From: JAXDLK01 sp034666665
GTDB taxonomy: Bacteria; Desulfobacterota; Binatia; JACPRU01
Reading direction: 5' to 3'
DNA: 22,022 bases
NCBI GenBank assembly: GCA_034666665.1
Contig: JAXDLK010000362.1
Span: forward strand, 1-22,022
The notes below the pieces were generated by a model. That model did not search any database, was not told the DNA's origin, and saw nothing but the letters and a program-made list of their open reading frames with translations. Below, piece by piece: positions 7,071-15,068 of this stretch (the first letter of the stretch is position 1; each line of letters begins with the position of its first letter). Both the position numbers and the translations under genes were made by a program.

Positions 7071-8285
7071 GTGCACCCCCGAGCTCGTCGACCTTCCGCG
7101 CATCGCCGTGCTGCCGCGGTCCGCGAAGCGTCGCGGCAGCTCGCCCGCGTGCTCGAGCCGGCGGAACCGCCGAAGCTCCGCTACGTCTCCGATTCGAGCG
7201 TCGGCATCTCGCGCCGCCGCACCGGCAGCGGCTTCCGCTACGTCGACCCCGGCGGCCGCACGATCCGCGATCCGGCCGAGCTTCGCAGGATCCGCTCGAT
7301 CGCGATCCCGCCCGCATGGACCGGCGTGTGGATCTGTCCGCGCGCCGACGGCCACCTGCAGGCGGTCGGCCGCGACGCACGCGGACGGAAACAGTATCGA
7401 TACCACCCGGCCTGGCGTGAGTTTCGCGAGCGCGACAAGTACGGTCGCATGCTCGCGTTCGGGCGCGTGCTGCCGCGCATTCGCGGACGCGTGGCGCGCG
7501 ACCTCGCACGGTCCGGGCTGCCGCGCGAGAAGGTACTCGCGACCGTGGTCGATCTGCTGCAGGCGACCAACATCCGCATCGGCAACGAGGAGTACGCGCG
7601 CGAGAACCAATCGTACGGCCTGACGACGCTCCGCGACCGACATGTCCGCGTCTCCGGGTCCGACATTCACTTCCGGTTCCGCGGCAAGAGCGGCAAGGTC
7701 CGCGACATCGTGCTCTCGGATCCGCGGTTGGCCCCGTTGGTCAAGCGCTTCCAGGACCTGCCGGGCCAGGAGCTCTTCCAGTACCTCGACGACGATGGGG
7801 AGCTCCGGTCGATCGATTCGGGCGACGTGAACGACTACCTGCGGGAGATCTCCGGCGAGGAGTTCAGCGCCAAGGACTTCCGCACCTGGGCGGGAACCGT
7901 TCTGACCGCGTGTGCGCTCCGCGAGCTCCGCTGCGGCCGCACGCGGCGCGAGGCCAACGGCAACGTGGTGCGCGCGATCGACGTCGTCGCCGAGCGCCTC
8001 GGCAACACGCGCGCGGTCTGCCGCCGGTCGTACGTCCATCCGACGGTGATCGATGCGTACCTCGCCGGCCGGGTGATCGCCGACTGCGAAAGCCGCGGGA
8101 AGCTCGTGACTCACCGGCGGAGCGCGTCGCTGTCTCCGGACGAGAAGGCGATGCTCGCGTTCCTGCGCGAAGCCGCCCGCGAGCTCCGTTCGGCACAAAA
8201 AAAAGGGGGGCCGGTCGTCCGGCCCCCCTCGAAACCATCGCGGTCGCTCGTCAGCGGCCGGAAGCGATCAGGTGCGCGATCGTGA
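7071..8285 (+). CDS. Type IB DNA topoisomerase (poxvirus/bacterial type)
   Basis: A 404-residue protein. The N-terminal clamp has LRYVSDSSVGISRRRTGSGF and RIRSIAIPPAWTGVWICP. The catalytic domain contains R169 (TNIRIGNEEYA), K206 (FRGKSGKVR), R271 (DFRTWAGT), N312 (LGNTRAV) and the tyrosine nucleophile Y321 in CRRSYVHPTVI. Bacterial enzymes such as the Deinococcus one use Asn nine residues before the Tyr where poxviruses use His, and N312 fits this. The enzyme relaxes supercoils through a 3'-phosphotyrosine intermediate. The tail after about residue 375 is low-complexity. Part of it is encoded by an intrinsic terminator that serves the opposite strand, and the last 35 bp overlap the convergent DUF1329 gene. 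This tail may therefore have been acquired by read-through. Confidence 0.92.
   Translation: MHPRARRPSAHRRAAAVREASRQLARVLEPAEPPKLRYVSDSSVGISRRRTGSGFRYVDPGGRTIRDPAELRRIRSIAIPPAWTGVWICPRADGHLQAVGRDARGRKQYRYHPAWREFRERDKYGRMLAFGRVLPRIRGRVARDLARSGLPREKVLATVVDLLQATNIRIGNEEYARENQSYGLTTLRDRHVRVSGSDIHFRFRGKSGKVRDIVLSDPRLAPLVKRFQDLPGQELFQYLDDDGELRSIDSGDVNDYLREISGEEFSAKDFRTWAGTVLTACALRELRCGRTRREANGNVVRAIDVVAERLGNTRAVCRRSYVHPTVIDAYLAGRVIADCESRGKLVTHRRSASLSPDEKAMLAFLREAARELRSAQKKGGPVVRPPSKPSRSLVSGRKRSGARS
8197..8228 (-). terminator. Strong intrinsic terminator of the DUF1329 gene
   Basis: A perfect 10-bp GC-only stem (GGGGGGCCGG at 8205-8214, CCGGCCCCCC at 8219-8228) encloses a 4-base loop (8215-8218). 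On the minus strand it is followed directly by eight T residues (8204-8197). It lies about 22 bp past the stop of the minus-strand DUF1329 gene. There is no T run on the plus side, so it is one-directional. It falls wholly inside the topoisomerase IB reading frame, which crosses it without a stop. Confidence 0.93.
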
Positions 8286-9543
8286 AGAAGTCCTCGGTCG
8301 TTCCCGCTTTCTCGCCGAGGTTGAAGAACCAGCCTTCCTCGCCGGGGAAGCGATGCGAGGGCAACGCGGCTTTCGTCGCGTGCGAGAGCTGCATGTCCAC
8401 CATGACGATCGACGGCAGGAACGGTGCCTCGTAGTCGTACGTCGACAGCTGCGCGCCGCTGAACGGCTGGCGCCGCATCGAGAACTGGTTGACCCAGATC
8501 TTCCAGAGCTGCCCGGCGCGATCGTAGATGTCCGAGTAGAGCGTCGCGTACATCTCCTTGTCGATGAAGAGCACCCGCTTGCCGTACGCGTACTGCGAGA
8601 GCTTGGACGTGCCCTCGATCACGTAGACGGGCCGTTTCTCCCATACGTCGTCGAACGCGAAGTCGGCGCCGCCATCGGCCCACTTCACCGGGTAGTGCTC
8701 CGCGTGCATGACGCCGAGCATCTGTCTCTCGCCGAGGAACTTCCAGTCCATCCAGGCGATGTGACCGGCATAGCCGTAGTAGCTGTCGACGTCGGTATCC
8801 TGGCCGAAGAGCGCGTCGGACCGCTGCGCCGTCGAGAGACGCCGCACGCGTCGTAGGCTCGGCAGGTAGAGCCAGGTGTCGTCCTGCTTCGCCGGGTCGA
8901 TGTAGCGGAAGGAGAGGCCGCCGACGCCTTTCAGATCGAACGGCTCGAGCAGCGGGTGCAGCGACTGCTTGCTCTGCAGGCCCTCGTTCGTCTGCCAGAT
9001 CGGCTTCGGATCGTTGTAGAGCCGGCCGACGTATCGCAGGATGCGGAAGTGGTCGAGCAGGAAGTGGCGCTCCACCGACATCGGCGTCGAGCCGCCGTAC
9101 ACCGTGCCGGTGTCGGCGTCGAAGTTCCGGAGATCGACGTCATCCGTGATCAGCCACTTGTACTCGTAATTCCACATGATCTTCTTCGCGACGTTCGGAT
9201 CGTTCGGATCGATCGCCGTGAACGGCTGGCCGGCGACGTAGTTCTGCAGCGTGAGACCGTCGGGCGCGAGCTTCACCTGGGCCGCGTACTTCTCGGTCGC
9301 CTGCTTGTAGAGCGGCGGCCACTCGATCTTCTTGTAGTCGACGACGCGGATCGGCCAGCCGTGGCGGACGCACCACTCGAGGCCGGGAGAGATCAGGTCC
9401 TTCGCCTGATCGACGTTCGATGCGTTGATCGTATCGCCGGTTTTGACGTCGGCGAGCGCCGGCGTCGCGGCCGGTGTCGCGACGAGCGTCGCCAGAGCCA
9501 GCGCCATCCAGAACCGATCCCATGCGTGCGCGGGGGAGTTCAT
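8251..9543 (-). CDS. DUF1329 domain-containing envelope protein
   Basis: A 430-residue exported protein. The signal peptide spans about residues 1-33 (a hydrophobic stretch, then ATPALA before DVKTGD). The mature part carries the DUF1329 pattern: LISPGLEWCVRHGWPI near the N-terminus, YVAGQPF, SFRYIDPAKQDDTWLYLPSL, RRVRRLSTAQRSD, DADSYYGYAGH-like DVDSYYGYAGHIAWMDWKF, and WVNQFSMRR. The fold is distantly related to LolA-type lipid-binding proteins. DUF1329 genes often neighbour RND/MMPL transporters and DUF1302 proteins in hydrophobic-compound transport or degradation clusters. None is adjacent here. The ATG at 9543 has AAGGAG eight to nine bases upstream; a longer frame to 9603 lacks support. 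About 260 bp separate it from the NnrU gene upstream, so it probably has its own promoter. Confidence 0.88.
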   Translation of the reverse strand: MNSPAHAWDRFWMALALATLVATPAATPALADVKTGDTINASNVDQAKDLISPGLEWCVRHGWPIRVVDYKKIEWPPLYKQATEKYAAQVKLAPDGLTLQNYVAGQPFTAIDPNDPNVAKKIMWNYEYKWLITDDVDLRNFDADTGTVYGGSTPMSVERHFLLDHFRILRYVGRLYNDPKPIWQTNEGLQSKQSLHPLLEPFDLKGVGGLSFRYIDPAKQDDTWLYLPSLRRVRRLSTAQRSDALFGQDTDVDSYYGYAGHIAWMDWKFLGERQMLGVMHAEHYPVKWADGGADFAFDDVWEKRPVYVIEGTSKLSQYAYGKRVLFIDKEMYATLYSDIYDRAGQLWKIWVNQFSMRRQPFSGAQLSTYDYEAPFLPSIVMVDMQLSHATKAALPSHRFPGEEGWFFNLGEKAGTTEDFFTIAHLIASGR

Positions 9544-9803
9544 CGATCCGCTCTCCTTTCCCCGGGCGGCCACTCCGCCCCGTCGGACCCGAATCGGATT
9601 CATCGACCGCGGAGATTAGACCAGGAACCGAAAAAAAAGCCAGTCGATGCGACCCCTCCGGCCACTCCGAGCGAGGTGTTCTCGAGGGTGCGGCGCCGGC
9701 GCGTGGGCTCCGAGAAGTGCCGGCCGGCGTCGTGCGATCGGCCCGCGCCGTTCGAATCCGCGATCGTCAGCAGCGCACCAGCCGGACGACGGGTCGGTGG
9801 CCG

Positions 9804-10478
9804 TCAGCCCACCAGACGGTGATGGAAGACGAAGATCAGCACGAACGCAGCGACGGCGATGACGATCGCGGCGACCGGAAGCTCTCTCGGTTCCAGGCGG
9901 TTCCGACCCGTGGCCAGCGCCACGAACGGGAGGAAGGAAGTCTCTTCGTAGAACCTGCGAAGCGCTTCACCGGCCTCCCGCCGCTTGCGCCACTCCTGGT
10001 GCGCGGCGCCGAGCAAGCTGTAGACGACGAAGCCGCCGAAGAACACGTGGTCGAGGTCCGTGTGGTTCACCAGCAGGTGGGCCGCTCCGAACACGGCGAC
10101 GGCCATGAACACCGGGTGCCGCGTGATGCGCAGGACCCCCGTCGCACGCGGCCCGCCCTGCGCGTTGATCGCGAAGGGGCTCGGCTGGACGAGCCCGAGC
10201 ACGACCAGCACCACGGCGAACGCCATCAGCGCCATGGTCGGCCAGAACCGCGGCGCATCGAGCAGCGAAGGCAACGGCACCGCGGTGCTCGGCCGCGCGG
10301 CGAAGAACGTCCACACGAGCGGGACGAAGGTCGCGAAGGCGATCAGCGAAAAGACGCCCTGGAAGGACCCGACCCCGAGGCGACCGATCAGCGCGGAGCG
10401 CACCGGCGGGTGCGTGAGGACCGTATGCGTTCCCGCGAACGCCACCCACCAGAGCGCCACCTCTGCCGCCGGGCTCAT
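9804..10478 (-). CDS. NnrU family integral membrane protein
   Basis: A 224-residue polytopic membrane protein with about six hydrophobic segments, starting MSPAAEVALWWVAFAGTHTV. The diagnostic block RITRHPVFMAVAVFGAAHLL (about residues 117-136) is followed by another membrane segment and an LLGAAHQEWRKR motif. The fold resembles isoprenylcysteine carboxyl methyltransferases and NnrU proteins, first named from denitrifiers but of unclear activity. A methyltransferase role is possible but not shown. The ATG at 10478 overlaps the TGA of the P450 gene (ATGA, 10475-10478), so it is the second gene of a coupled two-gene operon. There is no denitrification gene nearby, which argues against a nitrogen-oxide role here. 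Confidence 0.85.
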   Translation of the reverse strand: MSPAAEVALWWVAFAGTHTVLTHPPVRSALIGRLGVGSFQGVFSLIAFATFVPLVWTFFAARPSTAVPLPSLLDAPRFWPTMALMAFAVVLVVLGLVQPSPFAINAQGGPRATGVLRITRHPVFMAVAVFGAAHLLVNHTDLDHVFFGGFVVYSLLGAAHQEWRKRREAGEALRRFYEETSFLPFVALATGRNRLEPRELPVAAIVIAVAAFVLIFVFHHRLVG

Positions 10479-11695
10479 CGCGGTTCTCCCCCGGCCGTGA
10501 AGCGGATCGGCAGTCGGGCCGGGACGCGGAACAGCGACGGCCCACCCTCGTAGACGTCCGACTCGAGCTCGAGGTCGCGAAACCGGCGGACCAGCGTGCC
10601 GATCGCTGCCTGCGCCTCCAGCTCGGCCAGACGGTATCCGAGGCAGAAATGCGCGCCGCCGCCGAACGCGACGTGGTCGGAGGCGTCGCGCTCGATGTCG
10701 AAGCGATCCGGATCGGGGAACTTCTCCGGGTCGCGATTCGCCGCACCGAGCATCGCGAACACCATCGCGTCTTTCGGGAGGCGCTTGCCGCCGAAGTCGG
10801 CTTCCTCGTGCAGGAACCGGACGGTGGCGGCGATCGGGCCGTCGTACCGGAGGCACTCCTGAACGGCTTTGCCGGTGAGGTCCGGGCGGTCGCGGAGCTT
10901 CGCGAGCTCGGCCGGATGCCGGACGAGAGCGCGCACGCCGTTGCCGATCAGTCCGATCGTGGTTTCGAACCCGGCGATCAGGAGTCCGACTGCTTGCGAC
11001 AACAGCTCTTCGGGCGAGAGCTTGTCGCCGGCCTCCTCGGCGCGGATCAGCACGCTCAGGAGATCGTCGCGAAGATTGCCTCGCCGCTCGGCGACGAGCG
11101 TGTCGAAGTACTGTCCGAGCGCCTCGCCGGCGGCACGCGCCTGCTCGACGACCTCGGGCGGAGCGATGAAGGCGGCGAGACCGCGCGTCGCCTGCGCGGT
11201 CCAAACCGTGAAACGATCGCGGTCGCCGACCGGTACGCCGAGCATCTCGCAGATGATCGTCGCCGGGACGGGAAGCGCGAGGTCACGGATGACGTCCATC
11301 TCGCCGCGGTCGGCGACGCCGTCGAGGCATTCGTCGACGACTCGCTGGATCTCGTCCCGCCAGGCGCCGAGGGCTCGCGGCGTGAACGCGTGGCTCACGA
11401 GCTTCCTGAGGCGCGTGTGGTTCGGCGGCTCCTGCTGGAGCATGAAGAGCCTCTGGCCCTGGAGGCTCTCGTCGACACCGGGAAGATCGCCCGCGGTGGT
11501 TCGCACTCCGGCTCGAACGCCGCCGAGGAGCCGGCCGACGTCGGCGTAGCGAAGCAACCGCCACGCACCGATCGGCGTCTCGTTGACGGGGTCGATCTCT
11601 CGCAGTCGCGCGAGGTGGGGGTACGGATTCGCGAGATAGGCGGGATCGAACGGATTGCAGCCTTTCCACGGATCCTCTTCGATCGCGGGCATCAT
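10475..11695 (-). CDS. Cytochrome P450
   Basis: A 406-residue soluble bacterial P450. The family motifs are all present: the NHTRLRKLVSHAFTPR block near the start, I-helix LLIAGFETTIGLIGNGV with the oxygen-activating AGxET, K-helix ExxR in QECLRYDGP, and the haem loop AFGGGAHFCLGYRLAELE with the thiolate C351. Such class I enzymes hydroxylate small hydrophobic substrates using a ferredoxin and reductase, neither of which is encoded nearby. GGAGGA at 11703-11708 sits seven bases before the first of two adjacent ATG codons, so 11695 is chosen; a frame extending to 11788 would cross the operator region. It is divergent from a TetR-family gene, which suggests substrate-responsive control. The substrate is unknown. 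Confidence 0.93.
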   Translation of the reverse strand: MMPAIEEDPWKGCNPFDPAYLANPYPHLARLREIDPVNETPIGAWRLLRYADVGRLLGGVRAGVRTTAGDLPGVDESLQGQRLFMLQQEPPNHTRLRKLVSHAFTPRALGAWRDEIQRVVDECLDGVADRGEMDVIRDLALPVPATIICEMLGVPVGDRDRFTVWTAQATRGLAAFIAPPEVVEQARAAGEALGQYFDTLVAERRGNLRDDLLSVLIRAEEAGDKLSPEELLSQAVGLLIAGFETTIGLIGNGVRALVRHPAELAKLRDRPDLTGKAVQECLRYDGPIAATVRFLHEEADFGGKRLPKDAMVFAMLGAANRDPEKFPDPDRFDIERDASDHVAFGGGAHFCLGYRLAELEAQAAIGTLVRRFRDLELESDVYEGGPSLFRVPARLPIRFTAGGEPR

Positions 11696-11712
11696 CGGCA
11701 ATTCCTCCGTCG

Positions 11713-11755
11713 GATGTTGACGCGAGTAACATCGAGAGTTGACGCTGTCAACATC
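11713..11755. promoter_or_regulatory. Tandem TetR-type operator between P450 and TetR genes
   Basis: Two copies of GTTGACGC-N4-AACATC (11716-11733 and 11738-11755) start exactly 22 bp apart, about two helical turns. They imply a palindromic consensus GATGTTGAC-N3-GTCAACATC. The first copy keeps the left half intact (11713-11721) and the second keeps the right half intact (11747-11755). The second also holds the perfect core GTTGAC-GCT-GTCAAC. A consensus -35 hexamer TTGACA reads toward P450 at 11751-11746, so a bound repressor would occlude that promoter. No convincing -10 was found. Binding by the adjacent TetR protein is inferred. Confidence 0.65.
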
Positions 11756-11768
11756 CTCGGTTACGGGA

Positions 11769-12434
11769 ATGGCGATGCGCGGTGCCACACGCTCTTCTCC
11801 TGCGCGCGGGCGGCCGCGCCGGGGCGCGTATCATCACGGACGGTTGCGGGAAGCCCTGATCGCCGGCGCGATCGACCTGCTCTCCACACGGGGTACGCAG
11901 GGGCTCACGCTTCGGGAGGCGGCGCGCAAAGCGGGCGTGTCACACTCGGCGCCGTACCGCCATTTTGCGAACAAGGAATCTCTGCTCGCGGCAGTCTCCG
12001 AGGATGGGTTCCGCCGACTGATCGACGCGGGGATCACGGCCGCGGCCGGCGAGCGCGACCCCGCAAGGAAGCTCCGCGTCGTGGGCATCTCCTACGTGCG
12101 CTTCGCCGCCGAGAACCCGGCGCTCTTCCGGTTGATGTTCGGCGCCGAAGTGAGCGGCGAGCGCCATCCGTCGCTTCGCGAGCAGGCGCGGCGTGGGTTC
12201 TCGCTGCTCGGCTCGGCGGTCGCGGAGGCGCAGGCCGCGGGGGTGCTCCGCGCGGGGAGCCCGGTCGAGCTCGCGATGCCGATCTGGGTGCTGGCGCACG
12301 GGCTCGCCATGTTGACGATCGACCGGCAGGTCCCGGCGGAGCTCCGCGAGCAGGTGGCGATCGAGCCGCTCGCCGACTGGCTGATGAGCGTCCTGCTCGC
12401 CGGCCTCGACGCTGGGGGACGTTTCACACATTGA
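11769..12434 (+). CDS. TetR/AcrR family transcriptional regulator
   Basis: A 221-residue regulator. The N-terminal helix-turn-helix spans about residues 26-72 (GRLREALIAGAIDLLSTRGT, then LTLREAARKAGVSHSAPYRHF, then NKESLLAA). The C-terminal ligand domain (about 85-215) has ISYVRFAAENPALFRLMFG, typical of the TetR_C subgroup with WHG-like domains. The ATG at 11769 is used; a second ATG at 11775 is nearly as good. It is divergent from the P450-NnrU operon across 73 bp holding two operator-like repeats, so it probably represses that operon and itself. The last six residues, GGRFTH, come from an inverted repeat shared with the convergent glycogen synthase gene. The native C-terminus was therefore probably altered by that element. 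Confidence 0.92.
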   Translation: MAMRGATRSSPARGRPRRGAYHHGRLREALIAGAIDLLSTRGTQGLTLREAARKAGVSHSAPYRHFANKESLLAAVSEDGFRRLIDAGITAAAGERDPARKLRVVGISYVRFAAENPALFRLMFGAEVSGERHPSLREQARRGFSLLGSAVAEAQAAGVLRAGSPVELAMPIWVLAHGLAMLTIDRQVPAELREQVAIEPLADWLMSVLLAGLDAGGRFTH

Positions 12435-12504
12435 GCACATTCCTCGTTTCGCCAGCCCTATCGGGACTTTGTGACGAATGTGCTCAATGGGTGAAACGTC
12501 CCCC
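12414..12504. repeat. Long inverted repeat (REP/MITE-like) covering the 3' ends of two convergent genes
   Basis: The two 29-base arms (12414-12442 and 12476-12504) are complementary except for one position (A12428 against G12490). A 33-base centre separates them. Each arm reads outward-in as GGGGGACGTTTCAC, one variable base, CATTGAGCACATTC. The TGA inside CATTGAGC stops the TetR gene on the plus strand and the GT3 gene on the minus strand, and both proteins end GGRFTH. There is no T run, so it is not a classic intrinsic terminator. The size and palindromic structure suggest a mobile REP-like element. No second copy was seen in the window. Confidence 0.85.
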
Positions 12505-14400
12505 TAGCTCCAGCGCGAGGGCGTGGGCCTGGTGGTAGTGCTCGATCAGCACCGACCAGTCGAAGAGATCGCTCAGGCGCTCGACCCGATTGCGCAGCTC
12601 GATCCGTTCGCGACGTCCGAGCGCGAGGAAATCCATCAAGTACGCGACCAGGTCCTCGACCGTGTCGTCGAACGACCGGTGGCGGCGGTTCAGCACCAGC
12701 ACGCCCTGCGTGCGGCTGTCGAGGATGTGGCGCTTCACGTACGAGCCGAAGCCGGAGAGGTCCGTGGTCACGGCCGGGACTCCGAGCGCGATCGATTCCG
12801 CCGGCGTGTAGCCCCACGGCTCGTAGTAGCTCGGGAAGATCCCGAGGTGACACCCGCGGACGAACTCCTCGTAGTCGAGCGACAGGAGCGGGCTCGTCGC
12901 CGTCAAGAAGTCCGGATGGTAGATCAGCTTCACCGGATCGCCGGGCGCATTGGTGAGACCTCGTGAGCGCGCGTGCGCGAGTACCGCGTCGCCGCCCTCA
13001 TCGACGAGGTCGTGAGTCACGACCGTCGGCTGCCGCTGATTCCGCCACGCATGGATCGCCCGCTTGAGCTTCACTTGCGCGTCGTCCGGGATCAGCTCCT
13101 GGTAGTTCGGCAGACGCCCCGCCGCTGCCGACTGGAGCAGCTTCTCCCCCATCGAGCTCTCGAGCTCCTTGCAGGCCTTCTTGAGCTCCTCGAACATCGA
13201 CTGGCGCTCGAGCGCGGGCACCGCGATGCTTCGTGTCGGCGCTCGCGTCACCAGGAACGCGACCACGGTGGGATGATCGGCGAGCGCTCGCAGCCGTTGA
13301 TTCAGCCGGTGCATGGCCTCGACGAACACGTCCATGCCTTTGTTGCGGTACTCGTAGCGGCCGCTGGTGAACACGTAGAGCGTGCGGTCGAGGTCGAACG
13401 TGTAGCTGGGAAAGAAATGACCCATCACGAACTCGTGGATGCGGAGCTTGTACTGCTGGTGCAGGTTCTGGAATTCGTGCAGCGCGGCGAAGCGCTGGAT
13501 GTTGAGGCCGTTCGGCAGGATCGCGTCCGGACGCCGCCCGAGGAGCTTCTCCGCCTCGACCGCGGTCACCTCGCTCACGGTGGTGAAGACCGTCGCGTCG
13601 CGTGCCGCCGCGCGCTCGATCGCGTGTCGCGCGTGGATCCCGTAGCGCTCCGCCTCCGCGTCCGTGTCGATCGAATCCATCTCGTCGTAGAACCGCGGGT
13701 GATCGGCCGCGAGGTAGCGTCCGAGGAGCGTCGCGTGCGTGGTGAACACGGTCGCCACCGGCAGGCGCAGCCTGGCGATCCGCGGCACGGCGACGCCGCC
13801 CATCCATTCGTGGAAGTGGGCGAGCACCGGCCGCTCGCCGGCGACCTCGACGAGCACCCGGAAGAACTCGGCGACGGCGAAGCCGAACGCGACGACGTCT
13901 CCGATCTCGCCGTTCGTGCCCATCGTCGAGATGCCGTGATCCTTCCACAGGAGATACTTGTCGACGTCGCCCGAGCGCAGCCGAGCCCGGTGGTCGAGCA
14001 GGATCACGCGCGGCCGGCCGCCGATCAGCCAGCGGCCGTAGTGCGACGGCAGCCCCGCGGCACGCAGCCTCTCGAGCGCCTCGCGCAAGAAACCTTCCGC
14101 GGGCCGCTCTTCGAACTCGATCGCCGCGGTCTGCGGGTTGTACGGGCCGATCAGCCAGTACCGCTCGCCCCAGCGCTCCAGCATCGAGCGCGCCTTCGAC
14201 CGCAGCACCGTGTAGATGCCGCCGAGCTGCCAGCAGACCTCCCACGCGACCTCGAAGAGCAGCGTGTGGTCGGATCCTCCACGCCGCGTGCCCGCCGAGC
14301 CGCTCGGGTCGTCGGCCTCGGGCGTACGCGGGCGCAAGCTCTCGACGATGGAAGAGAGGCGCTCAGCCCGCCGCGGAGGATTCGCAGTCTTCCGTGCCAA
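12484..14400 (-). CDS. GT3-type (eukaryote-like) glycogen synthase
   Basis: A 638-residue glycosyltransferase. It opens, after a 45-residue basic leader, with LLFEVAWEVCWQLGGIYTVL, the hallmark of GT3 glycogen synthases, where lysine- or lysine-like contacts bind UDP-glucose. Further family blocks are LIGPYNPQTA, AHFHEWMGG, TTHATLLGRYLA, TVSEVTAVEAEKLLGRRPD, PNGLN, FTSGRYEYRNKGMDVFVEAM and, near the end, GIFPSYYEPWGYTPAESIAL. The length is close to that of animal and yeast enzymes and much longer than bacterial GlgA (GT5). It should extend alpha-1,4-glucan chains from UDP-glucose. The first possible start is TTG 14400, just after an in-frame stop, with a weak ribosome site. No other glycogen gene is adjacent. 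The final GGRFTH is encoded by the inverted repeat. Confidence 0.88.
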   Translation of the reverse strand: MARKTANPPRRAERLSSIVESLRPRTPEADDPSGSAGTRRGGSDHTLLFEVAWEVCWQLGGIYTVLRSKARSMLERWGERYWLIGPYNPQTAAIEFEERPAEGFLREALERLRAAGLPSHYGRWLIGGRPRVILLDHRARLRSGDVDKYLLWKDHGISTMGTNGEIGDVVAFGFAVAEFFRVLVEVAGERPVLAHFHEWMGGVAVPRIARLRLPVATVFTTHATLLGRYLAADHPRFYDEMDSIDTDAEAERYGIHARHAIERAAARDATVFTTVSEVTAVEAEKLLGRRPDAILPNGLNIQRFAALHEFQNLHQQYKLRIHEFVMGHFFPSYTFDLDRTLYVFTSGRYEYRNKGMDVFVEAMHRLNQRLRALADHPTVVAFLVTRAPTRSIAVPALERQSMFEELKKACKELESSMGEKLLQSAAAGRLPNYQELIPDDAQVKLKRAIHAWRNQRQPTVVTHDLVDEGGDAVLAHARSRGLTNAPGDPVKLIYHPDFLTATSPLLSLDYEEFVRGCHLGIFPSYYEPWGYTPAESIALGVPAVTTDLSGFGSYVKRHILDSRTQGVLVLNRRHRSFDDTVEDLVAYLMDFLALGRRERIELRNRVERLSDLFDWSVLIEHYHQAHALALELGGRFTH

Positions 14401-14489
14401 CGGCTCGTACCGTGCGGGCGCTCACCCGCGCGCCCTGCGAATCCGAGCGGGACTCTACCACTCGCTCGCAACCGGGCGGAAGCCAACCG

Positions 14490-15068
14490 TCACGGCTGCG
14501 GCTCGGCGTCGGTGTGATGGAATCCGAAGAAGAGGACGCCGTACTGGGTCCACTGGCTCTCGCCCGCCTGAGGGCCGGAATCGAAGATCACGCCTCCCTT
14601 GCGCGCGTCCCAGAGGACGAGGTGCGCGTTCACGATCCCGTTCTGTCGCGTGGACTTGTAGAGCGCCACCTCGGGCGTCGCGACCACGGGCACGAGCGCG
14701 CTCTGCACCGAGGGAATGCCGACGAAGGTGTCGTTCTGCACCGTGCCGTAGGATCCGGCGAGCACCGTGAGCACGTAGTCGGCATCCGCCTGATCCGCGA
14801 CGGGACGTCCGCCGTGGCGCGCGACCTCGACGGCCGCCGCCTCCGCGAGGTAGCCGGTCTCGTGGTAGTCGGGCGTGGCGCCGACGCGGACGAACACCTT
14901 GCCGCCGCCGAGGTCAGGCCACTGGATCTTCTCGAAGGCCCGGTCCGTGGCTCGGCTCGTGACCAGCTGCTGGATCGCGGTCGATTTCGAGTTGGTCCAT
15001 ACGTTGGACGTCATGCAGGCGGAGAGCGGCACCGCGGCGGCGGTCAACAGGAGAAGGAGTGGTCTCAT
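14490..15068 (-). CDS. Predicted lipoprotein of unknown function
   Basis: A 192-residue protein with a signal sequence and lipobox LSAC (C18, followed by MTS, so outer-membrane sorting is plausible). No family was recognised with certainty. The mature part has a KVFVRVGATPDYHETGYLAE segment, ADYVLTVLAGSYGTVQ, a PVVATPEVALYKSTRQNGIV strand-rich region and AHLVLWDARKGGVIFDSGPQ. This alternation looks like an alpha/beta lipoprotein of the kind that binds or scaffolds in the periplasm. The ATG at 15068 is preceded by an AAGG; a frame running upstream to 15104 adds no signal-peptide logic. It is divergent from the two-domain gene at 15141, leaving 72 bp for both promoters. Confidence 0.8.
   Translation of the reverse strand: MRPLLLLLTAAAVPLSACMTSNVWTNSKSTAIQQLVTSRATDRAFEKIQWPDLGGGKVFVRVGATPDYHETGYLAEAAAVEVARHGGRPVADQADADYVLTVLAGSYGTVQNDTFVGIPSVQSALVPVVATPEVALYKSTRQNGIVNAHLVLWDARKGGVIFDSGPQAGESQWTQYGVLFFGFHHTDAEPQP

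Noticed and set aside
9631..9661. A8 run (T8 on the minus strand) after a GTCG-ATG-CGAC hairpin, as a terminator for the NnrU operon
   Set aside because: The stem has only 4 bp and is 4 bases from the T run, so it is too weak to call. It lies about 150 bp past the operon's last stop.
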